The translations under genes were made by a program, and so were the position numbers. A stretch of DNA of 64,000 bases from NCBI RefSeq assembly GCF_036370855.1, contig NC_088099.1, positions 18,691,501 through 18,755,500 on the forward strand. Direction: 5' to 3'. The notes beneath the pieces were generated by a model. The model was not told the origin of the DNA, did no database searches, and worked only from the letters and a program-made list of their open reading frames with translations. Each line of letters begins with the position of its first letter. The first letter of the stretch is position 1. Shown piece after piece: positions 20,690-32,200 of this stretch. Source of the DNA: Dromaius novaehollandiae (lineage: Eukaryota > Chordata > Aves > Casuariiformes > Dromaiidae).

Positions 20690-23600
20690 CTATAACCAGC
20701 TCCCATGTTCTGCACTTTTGATTGCATAATTTTCTTTTTCAGATATTCCATTTGCATTGGCTGTTTCTTCTAAAACTACTACTAAACTTGACAGAGTTGT
20801 GTGAGGCTCAAGCAGTTTCAAAAGAGGTATGTCCACCTTTCTTTCTTCAAAGATACGGTTCTGAATTGTCATAGCTAACATAGAGTCTATGCCCAATGAC
20901 AAAAGTGTTGTATTCATGGTTAATTCATTTGGGTTTGTTCTGGTGAGGTCACTCACCAGTGAGGTGATATACTTTTCAGGTTTCATTAAAGAAGCATCCC
21001 GGGCTTGAGAGTCCTCAGATACTTCAAGCTTGGTACTGAATTCTTCTGACATAAGTGATATGAAGCGACTTTTGAGTGACATAATCCGAGAAAGAACATG
21101 ATGAAGTAAAGTTTGAAAATTTAATTTGATGATAGCTTGCTGAGGGTTATTCATAAGTAAGCTCTTTCTGAGATACTCATGAATTTCATGCACTTGCAGA
21201 ATATCTATGCCCCTGGATCCCAGAATGTTCTGAATCCTGTTTTGATTGAGCAGAATGCCAATGTTCAAAGCACCCCAGTTAATGGATTGGCCTGAAAGCC
21301 CACAGTTCCTTCTGTAGTGGCAGAAGACATCCAGGAAAGAGTTTGCAGCTGCATAGTTTGCTTGTGTGGAATTTCCCAGAAAAGAAGTAACAGAGGAGTA
21401 GCACACAAAGTAGTCAAGCTCTTGGCCTCTGGTAACCTGGTGAAGATTTATGACCCCCGCCACTTTTGGGCTTAGCACTTTCTGAAAGTCAGCCAAGTTC
21501 AGAACTTCAAGACGGCCGTCGTGTAAAGCTACAGCACTTTGAAATACACCTTTGATTGGACTCCCTGAAAAGATTTGCACTATAGACTGGAAAGCTTTCT
21601 CAACCTCCTTGGTTGAAGTAACATCACACTGCACAAACACTACTCTGCTCCCTTTATACTGCTGCTGCAAAGCCTTGAGCTCTTCTTGCTTCTCATTGCT
21701 TGGAATTTTCCTGGACAGTATTGCAATACACCCACCTCCATTCTGGGCTATGAATTTCACAGTTTCAAAGCCAAGTCCAGTAAGGCCCCCTACTACTATG
21801 TAAACAGCATTCTGTTTAAACATTTTCTTCTTGGGTTCATACAACGGTATTTCTGAAACCATGGTGATGTCCCTCCTCTGCCTTCTCAGTACAGCCAGTG
21901 GGATAGATTTGCAGGCAAAATAAGACATCTCAGAGTTCACCCTTTCAAAGTTTTCAGTGTGCTGAAAAACAAAACCTGACAGACTTTTAAACCGTTTCAT
22001 ATCCATTGAACTGATCCATGCATGCACAGTCTTTTGCGATTCCTTTAGAGATGCTTTCTGGAAAATGCTGCTGAGGGTAAGGATATGAAAGCAGATATTT
22101 TCATGATCAGTTCCAATGGCATTTTGGATACATTCAGACTGATTGCCACGTACTATCACCACATCTCTAAGAAAGTACATGTGGGCCAGATCTTCCTGAG
22201 AAAGTCCATGTACTGGAGGAAGAACAACAAGGGCATTGCATAAGTTTATATATTGGAACTTATCAGGAGTGGGCCTTGCAAGTACTGTTCTCCAACCCAT
22301 CTCTGCTGCTGCCACAGAAAGAATGTGGCACAAAACCGATGATGGCTCTGTAGAAATAATACCTAATGTTCTTCCATTTTTCCTCTTGGGTAACCTCTGA
22401 TTTAATATTTCCCATGCAATTATAAAGTATGACAAGCAAGGGACATTTTGAAAGCATGGAAATTTTTTTACATTGAAACAAACTGTCTGTGGAATCCGAA
22501 TTTCAGATGATGCAGCAGCTGGATAACAGGAAACCACATGGTCTCCCACTTTAACTTTCTTCACATCAGTACCTATTGCTGTTACTGTGCCACTGAAATC
22601 AAGGGCTAAAAGTCCATATTTGTCTACTGTTTGTGAATTCCAGTACAGTGCATTACCAAAGTTACGACTAGAAACACTAATAGGAAAATAATCTTCTGAG
22701 TGAAGACATATTTTATCCACTTGAATTTCAATGCTCTGTTTTTCAAGCTCAGTAACAGCTCTGGTGGATACTTCAGCAGATAAGTCTTTTGCTGTGTATG
22801 GATCAGAAGTGTACAAAGTGAATGTTTTTGATTTCTGGAGAGATCTTATGGGTTGACTAGAATCTGCATCAATAAAAGGTGTGCGTCTGATTTCAGACAT
22901 GTAAATTCTTCCCTGGCTGATCCAGACTTCTGGATAGTCCATACCTTTGTATTTGACAAGAACATCTGCTAATGCTGAGATGTCCAGGGAACTGGAAGAG
23001 CTAAGGTCAATCATCTGAAATGTGACTTCGGGAACTTCAAGGACACAAGTCCTGGTCATGCCACACAAAGCAAACCCACTGTTAATGTGGTCTACATTTC
23101 TTCCTGTTGTTCTGTAGGTGATCACTGTGATTGAACAGTGAGATGTTTTCTCTCTTACTGCCACAATAACTTGACGATAGGCCTCACAACACTTTGCCAG
23201 CTGGTCCACCATTTTGCTTGGGAACTCTTCATTTAATTTTTGAATTCCCCACAGGAACAGAATTTCATCATAATCCTCAACCTCTGTTTTCATTTTATTC
23301 TCTGTGTGGACTTCCAAGCAGGTTTCCCAGTCTTCGTACATAACATACTTGGACTCATGATGCAAATATTTTTTGAGCTGCTCAGCTATACCAAATTTGT
23401 CAGCAAACACTAGGACTCTGGGCATTGCCGCCAGGTGTCCAATTGTCTGTGAAGGAGAGATTTCTTTCCACTTGTTCTCAAACATGAACTCATTTTCTCT
23501 GGAAGATGCTTGCTTCATGAAAGTGATGGCAACACGCTTAAGTTCAGCCAAAATGGAGCCACGTTTGTCCATAAAGCATCCACAGACCTCTAAGCAGTTC

Positions 23601-26248
23601 CCAATGGATTTGCTTGTTCTCATATAGATCATCATTTCTTCCTCCAGTGGTCGGAGTACTACCAGGCTGCCTATCCCTGATGGAAAGCCTGCTCTGGACT
23701 GAAAGGTCTTCGAAGTCATGACAGCTGTCATCTGCAGAAAACAGTCTAGCAGCACTGGATGGATATAGTAGTTGTACATCTCTCCAACAGTCTGTTTGTT
23801 CACCTTTATGCTTGTTATAGCTTCCTTTAGTTCCTGGCAATAATGCACATCACTGAGCTGCCTGAATATGGAGCCATACTGAAAGCCAATCTGAGACAGT
23901 GCTTCATAAACCTCCTCTGTGCTAACCACTGACCTGCACCTTTGATAGATGTCTTGGAAGGAGATGGTGCTTTCTTCCACTACAGCTTCGGGCACCTTTG
24001 TAACTTGGCCTGCAGCAAAAAGTGCATTGGAGGGAGAGAGTATTTCAAAGGCTGTCATTGTTTTTTGTGGACTCAGTTTGATATGCAAAACTTGGGAACT
24101 CTGGTTGAGAACACATGGTGCAGAAAAACTGATACTCATCTGGCAAATGCCCAGCGGAACTTTAGGCCTTGAACTGCTCATCACAGAGGCCAGACCGAGC
24201 TCCACGTAAAAAGCACCAGGGACTAAAGCCAGACCATTGTTCTTGTGTTCGTATAAGTAGGGTGTTGTATCCTGAGATAGCAGGCAGCTAAACTGCATGC
24301 TGTCACTGTTCGTACTGTAAACCAAAGGATGGCTGGAGCCGACATCTCTTTGGTTTGCTTGTTGATGAATGCCCAGAAAGTTCATCAGTTTTTTGCGATC
24401 AAATTGATACCGTGGAATAGCCACTGGAATACTTTGATATCCATTATAAAAGTGTTGCCAGTTGGGATTATATCCCAGTTCAAACAAATTTCCTAACAGG
24501 GTAAGGAGTGTCTGATACTCTGCACCGGTCTGCAAAGATGAGAACACCTTTGTGCCCTTTCCTAGAATTTCTATTATGTTTCTTTGCAATGCCCGGTGAG
24601 GACCAATTTCCACAAACACCACATTTTCCTTGTTTCTAGCTGCTGTTTCTATGGCTTGAGTGAAAGCAACAGGCTCACGAGTATGCCGGGCCCAGAATTT
24701 GCCCTGAGTGAAGTCATTTTCAGACGCAGCCATCCCAGTTAGTGTTGAAATCACTTCGATTTCCCCCTTCTGTTTTTCTAAATGCTGTATGTTCTCTTCC
24801 AATTCCCTGAGTATCTCATCCATGCTGGGGCTGTGGTACGCAGCTGGGACATTTAAAACATGAAGAAAGATGTTTCTGCTACTGAAATTCTGAGCTAAAT
24901 CTTTGTGGACAGCATCCACAGAGTCTGAATCTCCAGACAAGGTGCAGGAAACAGGGCTGTTGAAAGCGGCAATGCACACCTTTCCCGAGTACGGATGCAG
25001 ACTTTCAGCAATCTCTTTAACGGGAATGTTTCCAACCACCAGCATTCTCCCCCCGACAACCTTTGCCTGCAGCCTGCTCCGGTGATAAATCACTTTGACT
25101 GCATCTGCCAGGGAAAGGTACCCAGCAAAGTGGGCAGCAGCAACTTCCCCTACTGAGTGGCCAACAACAGTGACTGGTTTAATGCCCCAGTATTTCAGAA
25201 GAGAAGCTAGGGCAACCTGCAGGGTGAAAAGCAAGGGCTGGGTGAGCTCTGGACTGGAGAAGTCCTTTGGGCTGCAGTCTTTTGCTGGCAGGAGACTGAT
25301 GGGAGTGTGTCTCTGAAAGAGCGCCTCTATTTCCTTACACTTCTCTCTGAACACTGGCTCTGAGCTCAGCAGTGTCTCGCAGAACTCCTTCAGCTTTACA
25401 CCGTTGCCACAGAACACATACACCAGCTCTGGTGCCACCTTCGACAGGGCATGTTCAGTGTTCACGGCTGACATAATCTCTTGCTGCAAGTGCTGGAGAG
25501 AGTTTGTGACAAATGCTTTTCGGTATTTGTAGTTGGCATTGCTTCTTCTGCAGGCAGATGTATAAGCCAGACTTGGGAGGGTCACAGAGTTGCTTGTGCT
25601 CAGCTGCTCAGCTGTATCTGCCATTGTCATCTGGAGGGACTTACTTGATGCTGCAGCCAGCAGAATTAATTCAATGGGCCTCTTAAAGGCAGGAAGAGGC
25701 TCTGATTGCTTAACCTGCCTGACGACAACGTGGGCATTGGTTCCTCCAAATCCAAAGCAGTTGACGCCAGCTACTCTTCCATACTCGCCCAGCTCTTCCC
25801 AGGGTTCTACAGTTGTGGGAATTGCAAGGTTTAATTTCTCTGCATCAATGCTACTCATCTCCTTTGAGTAGTGCAAAGATGGAACAATCTTTCCATGATG
25901 CATCATCAGAAGCACTTTGATTAACCCTGCTGCCCCAGCAGCTGATTCAGCATGGCCAATATTTCCTTTCACTGAACCAATTTTCAGAACGGAAACTTGT
26001 GAAGACCTCTTTTTACAAACAACACTACTTAGGCTTTCAGCTTCTGTGGGATCTCCGGCAACAGTTCCTGTACCATGTGCTTCAATGTACTGCACAATTG
26101 ATGGATCAACATGAGTTTGATAAATGCTGCGTAGCAACTTCTCTTGCTCTATTTGAGATGGTCTTGTGATCGGAGTTATGGACCTACCATTCTGATTTAC
26201 TGCACTGATTCTTATAACACCCCAGATTTTGTTGTAGTCTTCCTTTGC
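20690..26248 (-). CDS. PKS: PKS coding exon 7: rest of KS plus AT, DH, ER-like, KR and ACP
   Basis: This single 5559-nt terminal exon encodes 1852 residues and carries most of the enzyme. The acceptor is ATATGAAACAG/GCAAAG; the apparent ATG just upstream belongs to the intron. In order it shows EAHGTGT and GNIGHAE (KS histidines), GFGGTNAHVVV, GHSVGE (AT serine), H-x3-G-x4-P and HPVLLDCFLQ (DH), GDHVVSCYP (ER substrate lobe), VGGLTGLG and QANYAAANSF (KR), and LGIDSML (ACP). The reading frame is open throughout, with no frameshift or premature stop, so the gene appears functional. A huge intronless 3' exon after a multi-exon KS start is unusual next to vertebrate FAS genes, which are heavily split. 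Confidence 0.97.
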   Translation of the reverse strand, partial: AKEDYNKIWGVIRISAVNQNGRSITPITRPSQIEQEKLLRSIYQTHVDPSIVQYIEAHGTGTVAGDPTEAESLSSVVCKKRSSQVSVLKIGSVKGNIGHAESAAGAAGLIKVLLMMHHGKIVPSLHYSKEMSSIDAEKLNLAIPTTVEPWEELGEYGRVAGVNCFGFGGTNAHVVVRQVKQSEPLPAFKRPIELILLAAASSKSLQMTMADTAEQLSTSNSVTLPSLAYTSACRRSNANYKYRKAFVTNSLQHLQQEIMSAVNTEHALSKVAPELVYVFCGNGVKLKEFCETLLSSEPVFREKCKEIEALFQRHTPISLLPAKDCSPKDFSSPELTQPLLFTLQVALASLLKYWGIKPVTVVGHSVGEVAAAHFAGYLSLADAVKVIYHRSRLQAKVVGGRMLVVGNIPVKEIAESLHPYSGKVCIAAFNSPVSCTLSGDSDSVDAVHKDLAQNFSSRNIFLHVLNVPAAYHSPSMDEILRELEENIQHLEKQKGEIEVISTLTGMAASENDFTQGKFWARHTREPVAFTQAIETAARNKENVVFVEIGPHRALQRNIIEILGKGTKVFSSLQTGAEYQTLLTLLGNLFELGYNPNWQHFYNGYQSIPVAIPRYQFDRKKLMNFLGIHQQANQRDVGSSHPLVYSTNSDSMQFSCLLSQDTTPYLYEHKNNGLALVPGAFYVELGLASVMSSSRPKVPLGICQMSISFSAPCVLNQSSQVLHIKLSPQKTMTAFEILSPSNALFAAGQVTKVPEAVVEESTISFQDIYQRCRSVVSTEEVYEALSQIGFQYGSIFRQLSDVHYCQELKEAITSIKVNKQTVGEMYNYYIHPVLLDCFLQMTAVMTSKTFQSRAGFPSGIGSLVVLRPLEEEMMIYMRTSKSIGNCLEVCGCFMDKRGSILAELKRVAITFMKQASSRENEFMFENKWKEISPSQTIGHLAAMPRVLVFADKFGIAEQLKKYLHHESKYVMYEDWETCLEVHTENKMKTEVEDYDEILFLWGIQKLNEEFPSKMVDQLAKCCEAYRQVIVAVREKTSHCSITVITYRTTGRNVDHINSGFALCGMTRTCVLEVPEVTFQMIDLSSSSSLDISALADVLVKYKGMDYPEVWISQGRIYMSEIRRTPFIDADSSQPIRSLQKSKTFTLYTSDPYTAKDLSAEVSTRAVTELEKQSIEIQVDKICLHSEDYFPISVSSRNFGNALYWNSQTVDKYGLLALDFSGTVTAIGTDVKKVKVGDHVVSCYPAAASSEIRIPQTVCFNVKKFPCFQNVPCLSYFIIAWEILNQRLPKRKNGRTLGIISTEPSSVLCHILSVAAAEMGWRTVLARPTPDKFQYINLCNALVVLPPVHGLSQEDLAHMYFLRDVVIVRGNQSECIQNAIGTDHENICFHILTLSSIFQKASLKESQKTVHAWISSMDMKRFKSLSGFVFQHTENFERVNSEMSYFACKSIPLAVLRRQRRDITMVSEIPLYEPKKKMFKQNAVYIVVGGLTGLGFETVKFIAQNGGGCIAILSRKIPSNEKQEELKALQQQYKGSRVVFVQCDVTSTKEVEKAFQSIVQIFSGSPIKGVFQSAVALHDGRLEVLNLADFQKVLSPKVAGVINLHQVTRGQELDYFVCYSSVTSFLGNSTQANYAAANSFLDVFCHYRRNCGLSGQSINWGALNIGILLNQNRIQNILGSRGIDILQVHEIHEYLRKSLLMNNPQQAIIKLNFQTLLHHVLSRIMSLKSRFISLMSEEFSTKLEVSEDSQARDASLMKPEKYITSLVSDLTRTNPNELTMNTTLLSLGIDSMLAMTIQNRIFEERKVDIPLLKLLEPHTTLSSLVVVLEETANANGISEKENYAIKSAEHGSWL

Positions 26249-29200
26249 CTGTTTCATATAAAGAAAGCAATATCTTTAATAATCCTGTGCTTTTTCTATA
26301 TAAGGAAAAAAAAACAAAACCAAGAACAGACAGAGTATAATATTAACTTTTAAATGCATGATTCCCATATTAGGAGAAGTGCATAAATGCCTTATTAATA
26401 CTAGGCTTGAATTAGAAGAGTTTTATTCTAGAGGAATTTACTAGAATTGAACATACAAAACCTAGATAAAGGTTTTAAGCTACTTCACAAACAATCTTAC
26501 CTTTTTCAGTGGTTTCAGGAAAACAACACCACAGCCTTCTCCCCTTCCATAGCCATCTGCCCTTTTGGAGAATGGTTTGCTTATTCCCTCTGGAGAGATC
26601 ATTTTTGCTTTACTGAGAGACACAAAGATGCGGGGATCTATTATGCAGTTCACACCACCACAAATGGCTGCCTCACAATCTCCTGCAGTAAAATAGAAAC
26701 ATACTCATATTGAGATGTCCAAGACATGATAGACAGAAATATTTTAATTATATATAACAGTTGATTGAAAATGCAGATATTTCAGAGAGATTGTATTAAT
26801 GATATTGAAAATTATTTGAGATATTCATATTTTCAAGATTGGAACCAATTACTGAAACAGGTCTTTGAAAGAGCATCCAACGCAGCTCTCTCGAACTACA
26901 TCAGGATGTGATTGAGGAAGTAACATTATTCCTTATAACGAAAGGTTTCTTTCTTCTGTAGAAATGGTGGGTATTTCTGACACATTGGAACTTATCAGTT
27001 CCCTATGGTGAAGCTGAGGGTACAAAAAGCTTTATTTAATTCACTTCAGTAATGCTGAAGTATAAAGTTAAAGTATAGGTCTTGCTAGCTGTGATATGAA
27101 TCAAACCCTAGAAAAACACTGAAATCTTAATATGCTAGCTACCTCTCACAGTATCAATCCTAATTTCTTTGCCTAGCATCTCTTCAGTCCCATTACCTGC
27201 TTTAATTGCTCGCAAGGCATAGTGCAAAGCAAAAAGAAATGACGAACATGCAGTGTCAATAGCCAGCGATGGTCCAGTCAGATTAAATGTGAATGAGACC
27301 CTGTTAGCAGCTATGCTCATTGCTGTTCCAGTGCCATCATAATGGTTTATTTGACTCACTGCTCTGCTTGTTATGATTTCATAATCTCGATTCATAAGAC
27401 CTGTAAAAACATCAAACATGTCACATTAACCTGAGAGAACAAAAGGGATTTACAGCTCTAAACCTGATAGAGTGCTTTGTTTTTCTGTTTTAATACTGAA
27501 CTACACATCATCAGTGCTCCTATGGTGAAACTTTGTTTCTACTCAAGTCAAAGGTGAAACTCCCAGCAATTTCCACCAGACCCAACTTAAACAAACATTC
27601 CCGACACTTGAAATTTGCCCCTGGTCAGTAAATGACAAGCCTTATCTGCTGGCTTAGCTAGTTGTGTGATGCAGTTAAGCTATGTATAGACTATTTAGAC
27701 AGTTGTATCTCAGGAGTGAGTTGATTTTGTTTAGCTAAGGTAATACACATTAAGAAGTTACAACAAGGGTAGCTGAGATATAAATGCACAGGACGAGCTC
27801 TAATTCCTCAGACGTTCCAAGTAGAATGTCACAGTGTAGGCTACATCAAACACTTTTTATTATCTTTGCTTTGCTTGCTGTGATCCAGTGAGCAAGACAG
27901 AAATCGAAAAGAAGAATGGGGCCTGTCAGAAGAGTTGTCCCCTCTCTGTGAGAACACATGTGCTTGAAATTCAGCAGATCTCCGATTCCACAGGCAGGTA
28001 TGGAAAATGCAGTACATCCATTCAGAGAGCAAGGAGTAATCTCCTTTGCGTAACATGAGCACGTCTCAGACTAAAAGGTAATCTAAACGGTTTGCCATTA
28101 TCATTATCTCAATCAAACTAACCCAGTAAACTCCTCTTAAAGTAAACACATATTGTACTAGAAAAATGTACTGTTTTTCTAGCTCCTTAACAAAATAAGC
28201 AAATGGACAAATGCTTATTTGGACTGGACTTAGGTAGCATATTGATATCTACATGAGGATTTCTGCTGGTTTAAAAGGGACTTAAAAGCCCACACTAACT
28301 GAACCAATACTATTATACTGGGAATTATCTAAGCGTAGATCTGGCTTGAGAGTATCATTTCTGGACAGTGTTGGGTAGACAGTTTGATTGTTTTGTGCTT
28401 CAGCTTCAGTGCCTGGAGACACTAAAAAGAGCAACCAGGAGAGGACAGGTTAATAGCATAATGAACTTCTAGAATAACCTACTAATCTTTACCTAAAATA
28501 ACCAACACTGTCATAGCACAGTAGCCTTAAGTTCTCTAATGCTAGAAACATGTGAAGTTTATGAAGGAGTGTTCCATTCTTGGTGAGGTTAAAATGGACA
28601 TTAAAATGGACAAAATTGCTATCTTACCAATGAAAACACCTGTTTTGGTGCCATTGATGGCTTCCACAGGGACTCCTGCATCCTCCAGTGCTTTGTAGGT
28701 GCATTCTACCAGCAACTTCTGTTGCGGATCCATGCGTTCAGCTTCCAGATCATTAATTCCAAAGAGGTAGTTGTCAAATGAATTGAATCTAAAATACACC
28801 AACCAGAAAATAGTTCAATATATATATATATAATATGCACTTACTTCTAGACTCAAAGTCCACATTTTTTGCAATTTCATGACAAGCAAAGCAATAACTG
28901 GTATTTAGGCCACAGTTCCCATTTGTGAAGTTCAGAAGCAAATGTTTATAGGCCAAGGATGTTCTATTTCCCCCACAAGATGAGCACTTTTACTAGCTAT
29001 TTGGTATTGCAGAGTTACAAGCCCAATCCTAGAAATTGTTATTCACATGATTAGCCCATGAATTTCAACTAGACTTCTCACATTATGAAAATTTGCACAA
29101 TGAGACTCCCTCTACTGTAATGTGGTTTTAGTCAAAATGTTTTAAACAAATATTGTCTTCTAAATAAATTTAAGGCAATACTGACCAATGCCTTTGCAAT

Positions 29201-32200
29201 GTAAAATCAATAAGTAGGGGATCAGCTCAGATGCTTCCAAGAGAATAATAAATTTAAAATATTTGTGTGTGAATGTGTATGTATACTTATAAAAAAATCT
29301 CAAAAATAGGTCTACACTTAGAAATGATCAAGCCCAGACTTAATCATGTATCCCAAGCTCAGATCTGTATGGCCTTGTGTCATTTCTTGGTTTTAATGGG
29401 AAACTAGACATCTAACATGGGATTAATTACTTTAGTAATTTTGGGTCTTACGATTCAAACCTGTAAAGTGTTATTCTTATGAGGCAATAAGATGATTACT
29501 TCCGTGCATGTTAACTTTTCACTTGAATAAAGGTTTACAGCATGAGGATTTAAAATAAATGTGAATTTAAAATCAAATACATTTACGTTGATTTTGTAGT
29601 GTTGATTTGCTACTCTTAGCATTAATAATAGCCCCTGTACAACTATAACCATATTTCCGAGCTAATTTGACATGACATATCAGGACACAGGTGAAGGGAT
29701 ACATATTTTGCATCTCCACAGTTTCTCTTTACATTAGTATCTTTACCCAATGTTTACACATACATAATCCCCCATTATTATAAAGAAATACTCAAATAAA
29801 GAGCAAGAATAAGGGAAAAGTTAGTTAGTTTTTAACAAATGACAGTATGAGCCCAGAGAAAAGCAGGATTACTAGTGTATTATTACTAGTTCAGGCTTAC
29901 AGGCAAGTATAGCACTGAAAAAAAGTGTAAGATCCCCTTCTTGACCATCTAGCAAACACAGACTTTCTTACTTTGTCTCTAAATTGTCACAGCCTCATTT
30001 GAATCACAGCTATTCAGCCCCACAAGCACAGGATTGGGTCCTGAGATCCAACAAAGCAGATCAACCTTCAAGCTGAAACTGGAGGAAGCTTACCAGGCAG
30101 TTCTTATGGCTCCGAGTCCATACTCCGCCACCTTCTTCTGCTGTCCATAAGTGGGCAGTATGAATTGTTTGGCAGGCTGTAACCCACCTCAGTCTGTCAT
30201 ATACCTGCATATATAACACATGCACCTATGCACACCCCAAGTGCAGACATCCCTATCATGTGGCAGGTGAACATCTCAACACATGATGAGTATGTATATA
30301 CATCCTGGATTATGTAATCAAAGATCAGATATGTTCCTAGCCATGTACATATGTGCCTAATGTAGCTGGCAACTGAATGTGCTAACCGATGTCATGTAAA
30401 AGGAATTCCTGCAATTTGATGCATGTTCAGTCATGTGAGATAAAAGAAACCCTGTTCAGTATAAAGTCTCCATTTGGCTTGGTGTCTGTGAAAGGCTGGA
30501 CACATTACTGTAAAAACAAAAAAAATCTATGGCACAGCACTGTACACACTTACTCATTGAGAAGAGCAGCTCGTGTCGTACATATTTTTCCTGGCTTGTT
30601 ATCATCTGGATCATACCACTCTTTGGTATTAAATCTCTCTGGCGGTATTTCTACTGTGCAGTTTTTGCCTTCTTCCAGGATTTTCCAGAAGTTGTCAATT
30701 CCTTCACCTGTTGCATGAATATTTTAAAGATTAAATTATGTGTTCCCTCCCATGCATATTCGGAAATGCACGTTCATTTATAAGGAACTTTCACATATAA
30801 ATCTAGTTTGCTAAAGGAGAATCACCAGAGATGAAGAAATAATAATTCTTCAGTGAGAGGGAAATCGAAATGAATGATTGCTCCTTTCACTTCATGTTTA
30901 AAAGCAAAAGGAACCCCACAAAATCCTGAATCTTTGTAAACTCTTGAGAAGTTCTAAGATGATTTTCCAAACAAATAAAATAACTCTAGCAAATTGGCCA
31001 TCAAAGGCATTCCTATCTGCAGTACAAACAAATGTAAAAGCTTAGTCACCCCACCTTATCACCATTCCAGAGGCTATCTACAGCAAAGGGCATACTGTGC
31101 TGTCCCCATTTCCCTACCATGTCACTGCACAGTGTGGTCAGGTCCCTCTGTATCTGTGCAGCACCACTCCTCAGGAAGCTCCACTGGCAGCAAAGGAGCA
31201 TCTCTGGACATTAACTCTTTGAAGACAGACTGAGCTTACAAATACCAGGAAAATAGCAGAGACATTATCCCTTGGCCCTAACACAGCTCAGCGCTAGATG
31301 GGGATCTCAACTCGAACATAAAAGTATGTGGATACTCAACACTGACAAAGCCCAACATACTCCTGGGCTGTAAGAAAGCCTGCCCTTACCGCTTGAGATG
31401 CAGGCACTGAGGGTATGTCTACACTAATACATAAAACAGGCCTGGGCCCACTCCTTGGCCCTAAGGCCAAACACAGCATCCACACAGTGGCCCACATTTC
31501 TCCTCCCCCCAGCTTCCACTTCCCCCAAAATACACAGTGGCCTCACCCACTCTCACTCTGGGAACAGTCCCTTGCAGGTATGCACCTGTGGTGTGCCTGA
31601 GCACTGTCTGGGAGCGCTCAAACGGAGCTGGGCCAAAGTTGGGCTGAGGGACGTGCTAACGGTCAGTAACAGTGGTCACAGGAGAGCATTCCCACCTAAG
31701 CCCTTGCCACATTTAGTCCATCATCGTAGGCATAGCCACAGACACTAGCTAGACATTGGTAGTTAACAGATCCCGTCACTCAACAATACCAGAGATTCTT
31801 TTAAGGCCAGGTAAGAAATGCAGTTCTGAGGACGCACAGTGACAGATGAGAACACATGTGTTCACGTGTGTTACTTCGTGAATAGATAATTAAGAACAAT
31901 GTAACTGAAGAGATTCTCTGTTAATGTGATGTATGGACCAACAGAGTTTGCACCAAATTAGCATTTAATGCTGGGGTAAGAGATTCTACATATTTTATAG
32001 CACTTTATTAGATTTCAGAACCATTAATTTGTACTCATAATTAATTTACGGTCCACGTAGTTACTGGTGTATATATATAAACCTATTGAATCTGGGACAA
32101 AGTGAAGCCAGGAGCTGAAATGTGGTGAGGGCAAGGAAGAAAACAAGGAAGGATGAGACTAGCACTGCGGCCTTTAGGGCAGGGACAGAACTGTATTCTA

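Noticed and set aside
21552-21803. Plus-strand frames opposite the PKS exon
   Set aside because: They are shadows of the coding strand, without conservation or independent signals.
20690-26248. PKS as bacterial contamination or recent horizontal transfer
   Set aside because: Six phase-consistent spliceosomal introns, a TATA promoter, animal-type domain order and a co-located decayed duplicate with matching introns show a resident vertebrate gene.
26249-26257. ATG at the start of the long PKS open frame taken as the translation start
   Set aside because: These three codons are intron 6 sequence ending in the acceptor CAG; starting there would remove the catalytic cysteine of the ketosynthase.
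29300-29330. Second GTCTACACTTAG-like motif as a transposon end matching 31410
   Set aside because: Only a dozen bases agree and no paired inverted terminus or target duplication was found.
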